DNA of 64,000 nt from Gloeothece verrucosa PCC 7822 (GCF_000147335.1 NC_014501.1:1550001-1614000); one strand, 5' to 3'. Positions 27,567 to 36,950 are shown, counted from the first letter of the stretch. A program made the numbers and translations. The notes: generated by a model not told the origin, from the sequence alone.

Positions 27567-28908
27567 ACAAACCCCCGACGAACCGACCTGGACTTAAAAT
27601 ATTATTGGGGTCAAATTTTTGTTTTAAATTACGCATTAAGTCTAACGCATTACCCCTATAACCCCAAGGCTCAAACTGTTGTTTAATAGGCTTAGGTGCT
27701 GTCAAAACCGTGAGAAAACCCTGACCGGTTTCTAGGAGCGATCGCAGCTTAGATAACTGACTCAAGACCGCCTCACTTTCTAATAGTAAACTCCCCAAAC
27801 CACTGCCCAGATTAATCATCCCTAATCCTTGCTCATCAGTTAACTGATCCAATTGACGAATAAAACTGATCATTTGAGTGGGTATTATTCCTATTTTTGC
27901 AGTTACCGATGATTCTGTCTGGCTAATGGTTATTAATTCTTGTAATCGTTTCCATAGAGGATTTTCTTCATCTTCCCTATAAATACTATCTATTAATCCT
28001 AACTCTTGCCCGATCATTTTGACCTGATTAGACTGTTGGGTAATACTTTCAGGAATGCCTTGAAATCTTAAAATTAAACCGATGCCTTTTCCTATGCCTA
28101 ATTGATGAACCATTCCCGAAGACAGCACATCAGCCGCAGTGGGAGTTAAACTAGACATACGGATAGTAGCGGTAGCTTTTTCAATTCCATTTGCATCACC
28201 TGTCAGCACCACTGTTTGAGAACTTTCTAGAAGCGGATAAACTTTAAAAGTTAGTTGACAAATTACGCCTAATGTGCTGTAAGAGCCGCTAAACAGCCGC
28301 ATCATGTCATATCCGGCCACATTTTTAACGACTCTGCCCCCGGCTTTAGCAATTTTCCCATCAGTACGAACAATAGATAACCCTAAAACGAGGTCTTTAA
28401 CCCCGCCATACCCTTGCCGCCAGTTTCCGGTATCAGAGGTGGCGACAATACCCCCAAGGGTTGCCGCTTCGGGGTAAGCTGGATCGACCGGTAAAAATTG
28501 ATTATGTTGTTTGAGGGTTTGTTGAAGGTCCGCCAGTTTTACGCCGGCTTCTACGGTAACGGTAAGATCGCCTGTGGCCTGTTCGATAATGCGGTTTAGT
28601 CTTGCGGTACTAATGACAAGTTGAGGATTTTTTACCAGTCCTCCCCAGTTTAGTTTACTACCACTGCCGCAGGGTAAGACTGCCCATCGCTGTTCATTAG
28701 CGGTTTGAATAATTTGGGCGAGGGTTTCTTGGGTGTGGGGATAGATGAGGTAACTCGGCGGTGTATCAGAAGCGATAGCACTTTCTATTTTTTGTTTCCA
28801 GTGATAGTCAACTTGTTCCCAGGGGATGATTTCGGTTTGGGAGTCTAGGAGGGTTTCGAGTTTAGCGGCGATCTGCTTGGCAGCATCTTCGGTGTTCGCA
28901 GTTGTCAT
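27565..28908 (-). CDS. glcE: FAD-binding glycolate dehydrogenase subunit (GlcE/GlcD2 type)
   Basis: A 447-residue FAD-linked oxidase of the GlcD/GlcE family. The FAD-binding domain shows LPCGSGSKLNWGG, the conserved GVKLADLQQTL and the covalent-independent dinucleotide fold region with TLGGIVATSDTGNWRQGYGGVKDLVLGL, then GRVVKNVAGYDMMRLFSGSYSTLG, and the family ending DPNNILSPGRFVGGL. It is longer than E. coli GlcE (about 350) and shorter than GlcD (about 499), as with a second cyanobacterial GlcD-like protein. It precedes glcF on the same strand, supporting a role in glycolate oxidation. Electron acceptor is unknown. Confidence 0.85.
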   Translation of the reverse strand: MTTANTEDAAKQIAAKLETLLDSQTEIIPWEQVDYHWKQKIESAIASDTPPSYLIYPHTQETLAQIIQTANEQRWAVLPCGSGSKLNWGGLVKNPQLVISTARLNRIIEQATGDLTVTVEAGVKLADLQQTLKQHNQFLPVDPAYPEAATLGGIVATSDTGNWRQGYGGVKDLVLGLSIVRTDGKIAKAGGRVVKNVAGYDMMRLFSGSYSTLGVICQLTFKVYPLLESSQTVVLTGDANGIEKATATIRMSSLTPTAADVLSSGMVHQLGIGKGIGLILRFQGIPESITQQSNQVKMIGQELGLIDSIYREDEENPLWKRLQELITISQTESSVTAKIGIIPTQMISFIRQLDQLTDEQGLGMINLGSGLGSLLLESEAVLSQLSKLRSLLETGQGFLTVLTAPKPIKQQFEPWGYRGNALDLMRNLKQKFDPNNILSPGRFVGGL

Positions 28909-29055
28909 GAGTTTATGGCGGCAGGTTATCTCCTTTTTTAGAGTACCGTGAAGGGTTATCCCAAGAGAAGCCAGATATTTTATTTTCTTTTTTGTACTAT
29001 GATTGGACTATGTACATAATTTATTGGTTGCTGTATATCTATAAAATTAATCATC

Positions 29056-29427
29056 ATGCAGCTAGAAGATTATTTTGATTTCTTGTCACCCGATGATATC
29101 CGCATTAAAGGACAGCGCTCCGCGCCACTGCGTGAGCGTATCGGAATTGATAATGTTTTGGAGTGTTATCTAAATGGTTATTCTCCAAACGAAATAGCCG
29201 CGAATTTTCCCGGTTTAAGTTTAGAGAAAATTTATGCTACTCTTACCTATTATTATCATAAACGTTCAGAAATAGATGCTTATTTATTGCGTTTAAGACG
29301 ATGGAAAGAGGAAGAATATCAAAAATGGTACGCTAATCCTTCGCCGATGGCATTAAGAATAAGGGAGATTAAAGCAAAACGAGAACAGGAATTATTAGAT
29401 AAATATCCAGAGATAGATAAAAAGTAA
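29056..29427 (+). CDS. DUF433 domain protein
   Basis: A 123-residue protein with the DUF433 core (RIGIDNVLECYLNGYSPNEIAANFPGLSLEKIYATLTYY), a helix-turn-helix-like fold found in antitoxin partners of DUF5615 (PIN-like) toxins. The C-terminal third is a charged helix. No DUF5615 gene is next to it; the next gene is convergent and of other type. It may be a solitary antitoxin-like regulator. Start ATG at 29056, with no clear ribosome site. Confidence 0.75.
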   Translation: MQLEDYFDFLSPDDIRIKGQRSAPLRERIGIDNVLECYLNGYSPNEIAANFPGLSLEKIYATLTYYYHKRSEIDAYLLRLRRWKEEEYQKWYANPSPMALRIREIKAKREQELLDKYPEIDKK

Positions 29428-29461
29428 TGATTTGTGAATCTACTTAAATAACAATTACTCT

Positions 29462-30187
29462 TTATCTATCTTGCGAGTGCTTCTGACTTTGATTATTTTT
29501 TTTGGGTCTTCCTCCTTTTTTACCATTTTCTCTGGCTGCATTCTGTTTAGCTTCTGATGTAACTTTTCCTCCTCTGCGTCCTATTTCTGCCATCCAAGCT
29601 TTTGTTCCAAAAATACCAGCTACAAGATTAGCAAGACTAAAGTCAGCATCTAAACTATCCCAATGAATACTCCTCCCAGAAGCCGAGACCCAAACATCAG
29701 CTAATTGTTCTGGTGAAGCATTTTCTAATCCTTGTGCTAAGTTGGGTGGAAAGCTGACTCTAGCCCCATTTTTTAGCTTTATAACAATTAAATTTTCATT
29801 TTGGTCATAAGATACTGATTCAGCATAAGGTTCTGTCGCTTCTGCTTGTTGGTAAGCGGCTTTAGCTTGTTCTATCTCTTCTTGTAATCCTTCTAGATTA
29901 AACTCCTTTTTCCATTGACGTGCCATGTATTTTATGCCACTTTCTAAGAACAGTTCTTGATTGTTTGCAACTAAGTTCATTGCCTTTACTATATCTTGAT
30001 TTTTAAAATTGGGATCTGCTTCTATTAATCTAGGGGGTTCGGTTTCTGACCCTATATATATTTTCACATCAGCTTTGTTAGTATCTGTTTTTCTGCCTTT
30101 GAAGATGTGAACATGAGCCGGTTCGTGATCGTTAGTGTAAATATAAACAGTTAAGTTATTCGCTTTATCTTCAAGAATTTTAGGCAT
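29462..30187 (-). CDS. DUF4160-DUF2442 fusion protein
   Basis: A 241-residue protein in two parts. Residues 1-90 are a DUF4160 domain (NDHEPAHVHIFKGRKTDTNK, LVANNQELFLE). Residues 125-200 are a DUF2442 domain (LIVIKLKNGARVSFPPNL, ENASPEQLADVWVSASGRSIHWDSLDADFSL). The tail repeats a basic GRRGGK...NGKKGGRPKK pattern, common after DUF2442 and likely nucleic-acid binding. The two domains are usually separate adjacent genes in candidate toxin-antitoxin pairs; here they are one chain. Function uncertain. Confidence 0.75.
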   Translation of the reverse strand: MPKILEDKANNLTVYIYTNDHEPAHVHIFKGRKTDTNKADVKIYIGSETEPPRLIEADPNFKNQDIVKAMNLVANNQELFLESGIKYMARQWKKEFNLEGLQEEIEQAKAAYQQAEATEPYAESVSYDQNENLIVIKLKNGARVSFPPNLAQGLENASPEQLADVWVSASGRSIHWDSLDADFSLANLVAGIFGTKAWMAEIGRRGGKVTSEAKQNAARENGKKGGRPKKNNQSQKHSQDR

Positions 30188-30340
30188 AATTTCTTTATAT
30201 TCTTAATATGTACTATATTCTTCATCGTTGTCTATCCTCCTTTTGTTTTGCATTCTTTCATTATAACCCAACAGCTTCGGTTTTTCCCAGATTCAATCCT
30301 AAAATTTTGTACCAAGCCGCCAAAATTTAAACCTAAAAAA

Positions 30341-30376
30341 GTCCCCCTTATTAAGGGCGATAATGGGGGATCAAAC
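30341..30376. repeat. Dispersed palindromic repeat (C5-TTATTAA-G type)
   Basis: GTCCCCCTTATTAAGGGCG and the following AATGGGGGATC resemble the element at 26080-26110. Its translation gives the familiar artefact LSPLIRGT in a minus-strand frame. Confidence 0.65.
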
Positions 30377-30535
30377 AGGCTTAAAAAACATTCTTTTTGT
30401 TTATCAAAACTTAACCGCATCTTATAAAATTCTATATATGGAGTTACAAAACCCCCTATTACTCTACATCTGTGGTATAACGAGATATAGACTAAATTGT
30501 CGTACACTTGTCAAAGTCCTTAAGTTCAGTATCCT

Positions 30536-33500
30536 ATGCAACAGATTGTCCCGACCTCAACCCGTACAAATTCCCTTCAAAATGGGAATCACTCTACTGT
30601 TTCTAATAGTACAGGGGGTCAATTATCCCATCATCACAGCAAGATCCAAGTGATTAAGCGGAATGGGTCTAACGCTGCCTTAAATGTTGCTAAGATACGA
30701 GAAGTCGTAGAATGGGCTTGTGCAGGTAAAGACGTTAACCCCATCGCCCTAGAAGCCGGATTGACTACCCGCCTCAGAAATGGCATCACTACCCGAGAAA
30801 TTCAAGATAATCTCATTAACTGCGCCTTGGAAATGTGTAGCCCAGAGGAACCCGACTGGCGTTATGTGGCCGGCAGACTGCATATCTGGAGTTTGTGGAA
30901 AGATGTATTAGCCGCGCGAGGATATCAATATGGGGACTACGAACAGACAGTTAAAACGAAGATAGAAAATAAACTATATGATCAACGCATATTAGTCTAT
31001 AGTTCTCAAGAATTACAAGAAGCCGGCAGTTGGATTAATTCAGACTGGGATACAGATTATGATTATGCCGGGGCAGTATTATTAACCAGCCGCTACTTAT
31101 TACCCCATGAGTTACCCCAAGAAGCTTTACTCACCTGTGCATTATTGTTAGCTTCGGTAGAAACCCCCGAAAATCGCTTAAAATGGGCCAGAAAATTCTA
31201 TGAAGCGATCGCCAAGCGGCAAGTATCTTTAGCCACTCCGATCCTCGCAAACCTGAGAATTCCCAATGGTTCGTTAACCAGTTGTTTCATTAGTGCCCTT
31301 GACGACAATTTAGAAAGTATTTTCTCAGAAATAGCCAATACTGCCAGAATTTCAAAAAATGGCGGCGGAGTTGGCATCAATGTAAGTCGTATTCGCGCCA
31401 CCGGTAGCTGGGTAATGAATAAACCCAACGCCTCTGGGGGAGTCATTCCTTGGATTAAAATTCTCAATGATACGGCGATCGCCGTTAACCAAGGCGGTAG
31501 ACGCGCCGGTGCCGTTACCATTAGCTTAGATATATGGCATCTCGATGTCCCTGAATTTCTAGAGATGCAAACCGAAAACGGAGATCAGCGCCGCAAAGCT
31601 TATGATATCTTTCCCCAGTTGGTGATCACAGACGAATTTATGCGGCGGGTAATTCATAAGCAAGACTGGACATTAGTCGATCCTTATGAAGTTAGAACCA
31701 AGTTTGGTATTGAATTAGCTGAACTTTGGGGCGAAGAATTTGAAAAGGTTTACGCCAAAATAGAAGCGGCTATCTTAAACGAAGAAATACTTTTATATAA
31801 ACGGGTAAATGCGCGAGAGTTGTTTAAGCATATCATGCGATCGCAACTAGAAACCGGTATGCCCTATCTCGCTTTTAAAGATACCATCAACCGGGCAAAC
31901 CCAAATAAACATGAGGGTTATATACCGGGGGTTAATCTCTGTGTGGCCGGAGAAACCAAAATTTTAACCGATAGAGGTCAAATTGCCATTGCTGACTTAG
32001 TAGGAGAAAAGGTTAACATTTGGAATGGTTCAGAATGGTCAGAGGTTTTAATTAAAAAAACCGGTGAAAACCAACCTTTGTTAAAAGTTCACTTCTCCAA
32101 TGGGGAAGATTTAGAGTGTACTTATTATCATCATTTCTGGGTGCAAGATAGTTACCGTTCCCAACCTCGTCTAGTACAAGCAAAGGACTTAAACCCAGGA
32201 GATAAACTGATTAAATACCGTTTACCTTTAGTGGAATCCGAAAATGATCTCGATTTTCCCGATGCTTATACTTCCGGTTTGTTTTCGGGTGATGGTAGTT
32301 ATTCGCTCTCTAGATATCCAGAGTTAGATTTATATGGGGAAAAGAAAAATCTTGTTAAAGATATCACTACCCAGAGAAATGTTATTGCTATTTGCGATGA
32401 TGTAAAACAAGATCGTTTGCTCTGTAAACTTCCTTTAGATATTGCGGCTAAATTTACGGTTCCCTTAAATGGATATACGATTAAATCTCGTTTAGAGTGG
32501 TTAGCCGGATTATTAGATGCTGAGGGTACAGTGGCGCGGAATGGTTCAAATGAATCTTTAGAAATTGCCTCAGTGAATCGACAATTTTTGCTAGATATTC
32601 GTCTGATGTTACAAACATTAGGCGTTGACTCAAAAGTGACTCCTATGGATGAGATGGGTGATCAATTTCTCCCAGATGGAAAAGGAAGTGATAAAGATTA
32701 TCTTTGTCAAGCAAAATATCGCTTACTGATTTCTTCTATCGGTTTATTTCAATTAGGACAGCTAGGACTAAAAACCCATCGCTTACAATGGACATTAAGA
32801 GAACCCTCTAGAGAAGCAAGTCAATTTATTAAAGTTGTTGAGGTAGAATTAACTTGCCGTAGAGATGACACTTATTGCTTTAATGAACCCTTACGTCATT
32901 TAGGAATGTTTAACGGTATTTTGACCGGACAATGTACCGAATCATTCTCTAATGTTAAACCCGGTCAAGAATCCCATTGCTGCAATTTGATAAGCCTTAA
33001 TTTAGCTAATTTAGAAGAATCTGAATTAGCAGAAGCTTGCAAAATTTCTGTTAGGTTATTGGATAATACCATAGACTTAACTTATCCTCCTTTTGAAGCG
33101 GCTAAACATCACAACAACCTCTATCGCACCATTGGGGTAGGATGTATGGGGTTAGCTGACTGGTTGGCAAAACGTCGTCTATCCTATGAACATTTAACCC
33201 ATATTAGTCATCTATTTGAAGAAATAGGTTATTGGTGTACTCATTCTTCAATGGAATTAGCAAAAGAAAGAGGCGCTTATACCTGTTTTGAGGGGAGTGA
33301 CTGGAGTAAAGGGCAATTAATCGGCTCTAAACCGGTAGAATGGTTTTTAGAAAATGCTCATCATCCCGAAAGATGGGCAAAACTAGCCGCAGATATTCAA
33401 CAGTATGGCATCCGTAACTCCCATATCACCGCGATAGCGCCTAATACTTCTTCCTCTTTAGTGCAAGGATGTACCGCCAGTGTATTACCGGTTTATAGCC

Positions 33501-33853
33501 GCTTCTTCTATGATAAATGGGCAAAAGGAGCGGTTCCCATTGCGCCGCCTTATATTAAAGAGAGTTTCTGGTTTTATCCAGAAAATAAAGTCTATGACCA
33601 AAATAAGGTCGTCAAAGCGATCGCTGTCATGCAACAATGGATAGATACGGGGATTTCAATGGAATTGTTGTTTAATCTCAATGGCGGGGTCTATTTCCCC
33701 GAAGATCCAGAAAGATTTCTGAAAGCTAAAGATATCTATGATACGCTCATTTTAGCGTGGCAAGAAGGCTGTAAGGCCATTTACTATATCCGCACGGTAC
33801 AGAAAGATAACTTTAAAGATACTGATAATAGTTGTTCTTCCTGTGCGAATTAG
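30536..33853 (+). CDS. nrdA: Class I ribonucleotide reductase alpha subunit with intein
   Basis: A 1105-residue precursor. It makes deoxyribonucleotides from ribonucleoside diphosphates with NrdB. Residues about 38-125 are an ATP cone (IQVIKRNGS...) for allosteric control. A 331-residue intein (residues 469-799) interrupts the chain just before the active-site cysteine: the spliced product reads VNL-CTESF, where the cysteine (C800) is the thiyl-radical residue and the glutamate two on is catalytic. Mature protein about 774 residues. The C-terminal redox pair is in NSCSSCAN at the very end. Start ATG at 30536. Upstream of DUF29 and nrdB in one direction. Confidence 0.95.
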   Translation: MQQIVPTSTRTNSLQNGNHSTVSNSTGGQLSHHHSKIQVIKRNGSNAALNVAKIREVVEWACAGKDVNPIALEAGLTTRLRNGITTREIQDNLINCALEMCSPEEPDWRYVAGRLHIWSLWKDVLAARGYQYGDYEQTVKTKIENKLYDQRILVYSSQELQEAGSWINSDWDTDYDYAGAVLLTSRYLLPHELPQEALLTCALLLASVETPENRLKWARKFYEAIAKRQVSLATPILANLRIPNGSLTSCFISALDDNLESIFSEIANTARISKNGGGVGINVSRIRATGSWVMNKPNASGGVIPWIKILNDTAIAVNQGGRRAGAVTISLDIWHLDVPEFLEMQTENGDQRRKAYDIFPQLVITDEFMRRVIHKQDWTLVDPYEVRTKFGIELAELWGEEFEKVYAKIEAAILNEEILLYKRVNARELFKHIMRSQLETGMPYLAFKDTINRANPNKHEGYIPGVNLCVAGETKILTDRGQIAIADLVGEKVNIWNGSEWSEVLIKKTGENQPLLKVHFSNGEDLECTYYHHFWVQDSYRSQPRLVQAKDLNPGDKLIKYRLPLVESENDLDFPDAYTSGLFSGDGSYSLSRYPELDLYGEKKNLVKDITTQRNVIAICDDVKQDRLLCKLPLDIAAKFTVPLNGYTIKSRLEWLAGLLDAEGTVARNGSNESLEIASVNRQFLLDIRLMLQTLGVDSKVTPMDEMGDQFLPDGKGSDKDYLCQAKYRLLISSIGLFQLGQLGLKTHRLQWTLREPSREASQFIKVVEVELTCRRDDTYCFNEPLRHLGMFNGILTGQCTESFSNVKPGQESHCCNLISLNLANLEESELAEACKISVRLLDNTIDLTYPPFEAAKHHNNLYRTIGVGCMGLADWLAKRRLSYEHLTHISHLFEEIGYWCTHSSMELAKERGAYTCFEGSDWSKGQLIGSKPVEWFLENAHHPERWAKLAADIQQYGIRNSHITAIAPNTSSSLVQGCTASVLPVYSRFFYDKWAKGAVPIAPPYIKESFWFYPENKVYDQNKVVKAIAVMQQWIDTGISMELLFNLNGGVYFPEDPERFLKAKDIYDTLILAWQEGCKAIYYIRTVQKDNFKDTDNSCSSCAN
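31940..32932 (+). mobile_element. Intein with LAGLIDADG homing endonuclease in nrdA
   Basis: 993 bases encoding 331 residues. It begins at Cys (CVAGETKILTDRG, block A) and contains block B-like LECTYYHHFWV, two LAGLIDADG motifs (SGLFSGDGSYSL and LEWLAGLLDAEGTV), and ends with NGILTGQ followed by extein Cys. The C-terminal residue is Gln preceded by Gly rather than the usual His-Asn, a variant known in some ribonucleotide reductase inteins. Splicing should restore the NLC-T-E active site of NrdA. Confidence 0.92.
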
Positions 33854-33864
33854 GTAACAATGGG

Positions 33865-33890
33865 AGGTCAAGGAAACCCATACTTGACCT
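33865..33890 (+). terminator. Hairpin after nrdA
   Basis: AGGTCAAG (33865-33872) and CTTGACCT (33883-33890) form a perfect 8-base stem with a ten-base loop, just before the DUF29 start. It has no long T-run, so it may attenuate rather than end transcription. Confidence 0.55.
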
Positions 33891-33898
33891 TCTGTATC

Positions 33899-34333
33899 AT
33901 GGATAAAACCCTATACGAACAAGATTACTATCTTTGGTTAGACACCACTGCTCAACTTTTAAAAGAGGGCAGATTTTACGATTTAGATATAGACAATTTA
34001 TTAGAAGAAATTATTTCTCTTAAAATAGAAGAAAGACAAGCTATTAGTCAGCATTTAAGGGCTGTTCTTCGACATCTTCTTAAATATAAATACGTACCAG
34101 AAGAAAGAACTAATGATTGTCGTTTAATTATCTTTCAGCATCAAGATGAATTAGCTGAATATTTGGCGGATAGTCCTAGCTTGAAATCATTTTTTATAGA
34201 AGTGTTTGATGAATGCTATGATACGGCTAAAAGACTAGCAACAATAGAAACTGAATTACCTATTGAAACTTTTCCGACTGAATCTCCTTTTACTGTTCAA
34301 CAAGTTTTAGGTTCTGATTATTTGCCAGAATAA
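33899..34333 (+). CDS. DUF29 domain protein
   Basis: A 144-residue DUF29 protein, starting at the ATG at 33899 (MDKTLYEQDYYLWLDTTAQLL), which matches the family N-terminus; the longer frame begins inside a hairpin. Typical family features are LDIDNLLEEIISL, then the helical LRAVLRHLLKYKYVPEE. DUF29 proteins are common in cyanobacteria and their function is unknown. It sits between nrdA and nrdB, on the same strand. Confidence 0.8.
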   Translation: MDKTLYEQDYYLWLDTTAQLLKEGRFYDLDIDNLLEEIISLKIEERQAISQHLRAVLRHLLKYKYVPEERTNDCRLIIFQHQDELAEYLADSPSLKSFFIEVFDECYDTAKRLATIETELPIETFPTESPFTVQQVLGSDYLPE

Positions 34334-34677
34334 TCTTATTCTTTTTATAAATTCTATATAGGTCGTTATCAAAGGGTTGAATAGTATGAAAAAATGCTAA
34401 ACTATACCATGAGTTTGTTTCTAGAAAATAGACATAAAGACTCCTTTTTTTAGGAAAATATTTAATAAATGCTATTAGAAAACAAAAAAAGAAGCGGCAA
34501 TATAAACAGGATTATCTATAGAATATTTTCCGATAAAATAACATTTTCCGCCTGAATAAGTGTTAGAGATTGAAGATTTGCCAGAAAAAAAATTTAGATA
34601 AGCTGATCAAATTGCTTTCCCCGATTAAAAAGTGTTAAAATAGCCCAAGTAAGCTAATGTTGAACTCCTAAATTACA
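34334..34677. other. AT-rich gap before nrdB
   Basis: 344 bases of very AT-rich DNA without an open frame or clear hairpin. A -10-like TAAAAT near 34635 may be part of a separate nrdB promoter. Confidence 0.4.
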
Positions 34678-35745
34678 ATGGTATTTACCCCGACAAATTT
34701 ATCTGAAAGAATGCCCATTACTCCGATCTTCAATCCCAATGGAGATGACAGAATAGAAAACCGGACAATGTGGTTTGGAAATATTACCAATTTAATGCAG
34801 TTAAATGACGTTCGCTACACCTGGGCAGTAGGATTATATAAACAAATGCGGGAGAACTTTTGGATTCCCGAACGATTAGATATTACACAAGATGTCACAG
34901 ATTATTGGAATTTAACCGAGGATGAACGGTATGCTTTTGAGGGAATTTTATCCTATTTAACTTTTTTAGATTCTGTTCAAACCTGTAATATTCCTCATCT
35001 AAAAGCCTCCGTTACTGCCCCAGAAATTAGCCTCTGTATGGCAGAACAAATTTCTCAAGAAGGAATGCACAATCAGGCTTATCAATACATGATAGAAACC
35101 ATTATTCCCTTAGAAAGAAGAAGTGAAGTTTACGATTTTTGGCGAACCGATAAAGTGCTAAAAGCGAGATGTGAATTTATTGCAGGACTTTATCAGAAAT
35201 ATATTAATCAACCCAACATTGATAACTATTTTACCGCTTTAATGGCTGATTACTTGCTAGAAGGACTTTACTTTTATAATGGGTTTATTTACTTCTATAA
35301 TTTAGCCTCAAGAATGCTTATGCCCGGTTCAGCAGATATTTTTAAAATGATCAATCGCGATGAATTAAGTCATGTGAGATTGTATCAAAAAATTATCGCG
35401 GAAGCCATGCAAACTTTTCCCCATTCAGTTGATAAAGTTTATGAAATGTTTGACACAGCCGTTCATCATGAATGTCGTTGGACAAATCACATCGTCGGTG
35501 ATAATATTTTAGGAATTACCGAGTCGAGTACAGAGCAATATACTAAATATCTAGCCAACATTCGTCTCAAAGCTATTGGTTTAAAACCTCTTTATGCCGA
35601 TGAAAAATACCAAAAGAGTCCCTATAGCCATTTAGAGCGATTTTCAGATACTAAAAAAGATGCTCACACTAAAGCAAATTTTTTTGAAGCTACCGTTACC
35701 AGTTATGTTATGTCTTCAGGGGTAACCGGTTGGGATGAAATATAA
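34678..35745 (+). CDS. nrdB: Ribonucleotide reductase beta subunit
   Basis: A 355-residue ferritin-like protein that holds the metal centre and supplies the radical to NrdA. Metal-ligand motifs are visible: EQISQEGMHNQAY (Glu and His ligands, and the tyrosine in the position of E. coli Tyr122), DYLLEGLYFY and NRDELSHVRLY. The radical tyrosine appears conserved, so a class Ia/Ib-like cofactor is likely; metal identity is not deducible. Downstream of nrdA with DUF29 between, and followed by a terminator. Confidence 0.95.
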   Translation: MVFTPTNLSERMPITPIFNPNGDDRIENRTMWFGNITNLMQLNDVRYTWAVGLYKQMRENFWIPERLDITQDVTDYWNLTEDERYAFEGILSYLTFLDSVQTCNIPHLKASVTAPEISLCMAEQISQEGMHNQAYQYMIETIIPLERRSEVYDFWRTDKVLKARCEFIAGLYQKYINQPNIDNYFTALMADYLLEGLYFYNGFIYFYNLASRMLMPGSADIFKMINRDELSHVRLYQKIIAEAMQTFPHSVDKVYEMFDTAVHHECRWTNHIVGDNILGITESSTEQYTKYLANIRLKAIGLKPLYADEKYQKSPYSHLERFSDTKKDAHTKANFFEATVTSYVMSSGVTGWDEI

Positions 35746-35763
35746 GCTTTAATTAAAAATCTG

Positions 35764-35796
35764 ACCTTGGCGGCTTTAAGAGTTGTCAAGGTTTTT
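35764..35796 (+). terminator. Rho-independent terminator of nrdB
   Basis: ACCTTG (35764-35769) pairs with CAAGGT (35787-35792), followed by TTTT, 19 bases after the nrdB stop codon. Confidence 0.7.
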
Positions 35797-35862
35797 GCTT
35801 TAAAATAACTTATAGTTTTAAGGCGGCAAAAACCCCTCTATCCAGCCAGTGGACAGCAGCCC

Positions 35863-36801
35863 ATGAAAATCCCTCAAAAACGCCTTGCCCATCTGAGTTC
35901 TCTATTTTTTAGCGTTCTGATTTTTGCTCTTTCTATTTGGGCAATTAATCAAGAACTGCGAAAGTATCATATTCATGAGGTGTGGAATAGTTTATTAGCC
36001 ATTCCTGCCCCTCATATCTTGTTAGCAGTGGGATTGACGGCTTTAAATTATGTCATGCTAACTGGTTATGATACCCTTGCTATTTATTATATTCGTCATC
36101 CTCTGCCCTATCGTAAAACCGCTTTGGCGGCTTTAATTAGTTATGCCATTAGCAATAGTGTGGGGTTAGCTTTGCTCAGTGGTACGGCAATTCGCTATCG
36201 TCTCTATCGCGCTTGGGGCTTGTCAGTAATTGAAATTGCTCAAATTGTTGCTTTCTGTAATTTAAGTTTCTGGTTAGGGCTGTTTTCTGTCGGCGGCGTA
36301 GTTTTTCTCGTCAAAGCGGTTGAAATACCACAATTATTGAATTTACCTTTTACCTCAGTACATCCTTTGGGTGTAATTTTTTTAATGGTGGTTATAGGAT
36401 ATTTATTGGCTACGGTTTTATCAAGAAAATCCCTTAAAGTTGGCCAATTGACTATACCCCATCTGCCTTTGAAATTGTCTCTGGCACAAATTACCGTTAC
36501 TTCCCTTGATTGGGCCTTGGCGGCTACCGTCTTATATGTTATTTTACCGCCTAGTACCCATTTGTCCTATTTAGGTTTTTTTGGTATTTACTTATTGGCT
36601 CAGATTGCTGGCATTATTAGTAATGTTCCCGGCGGGCTTGGTGTTTTTGAAACAGTTATGTTACTGTTATTGTCTCCCGCTTTGCCTTCTGAGGCTTTAT
36701 TTGGAGCCTTGTTAGTTTATCGAGGTATCTACTATTTTCTGCCTTTAGTCATTGCCGTCTTAGTTTTGGGGCTGTATGAGTTTAAACAACGCTCTTATTA
36801 A
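35863..36801 (+). CDS. UPF0104 family membrane protein
   Basis: A 312-residue polytopic protein with about eight membrane segments, matching the UPF0104 / lysylphosphatidylglycerol synthase N-terminal domain family. Recognisable parts are SYAISNSVGLALLSGTAIRYRLYRAWGLS and GIISNVPGGLGVFETVMLLLL. The lipid flippase domain of MprF belongs here, but no synthase domain is fused, so a lipid-flipping role is inferred only. Start ATG at 35863. Confidence 0.85.
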   Translation: MKIPQKRLAHLSSLFFSVLIFALSIWAINQELRKYHIHEVWNSLLAIPAPHILLAVGLTALNYVMLTGYDTLAIYYIRHPLPYRKTALAALISYAISNSVGLALLSGTAIRYRLYRAWGLSVIEIAQIVAFCNLSFWLGLFSVGGVVFLVKAVEIPQLLNLPFTSVHPLGVIFLMVVIGYLLATVLSRKSLKVGQLTIPHLPLKLSLAQITVTSLDWALAATVLYVILPPSTHLSYLGFFGIYLLAQIAGIISNVPGGLGVFETVMLLLLSPALPSEALFGALLVYRGIYYFLPLVIAVLVLGLYEFKQRSY

Positions 36802-36914
36802 ACTACTATTAACCAAAATTAATCACTCATCTACTTTCTTATTTTATAAACTCACTGATATTATTAAAGATAGGCACACTGTGTCTGTTTAGTCTCTGAG
36901 AATTGGTTAAAGAT

Positions 36915-36950
36915 AAGGACGAGAGAATTTTCTCTTAGTCCTTTTTTTTT
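36915..36950 (+). terminator. Strong rho-independent terminator
   Basis: AAGGAC (36915-36920) pairs with GTCCTT (36938-36943), with an inner GAGAGAA stem, followed by a run of T. It lies 113 bases after the UPF0104 stop and may end that transcript or a short RNA. Confidence 0.85.

Noticed and set aside
30232..30507. Minus-strand 91-codon frame
   Set aside because: It contains the LSPLIRGT translation of a palindromic repeat and overlaps the nrdA upstream region; this is a common false gene.
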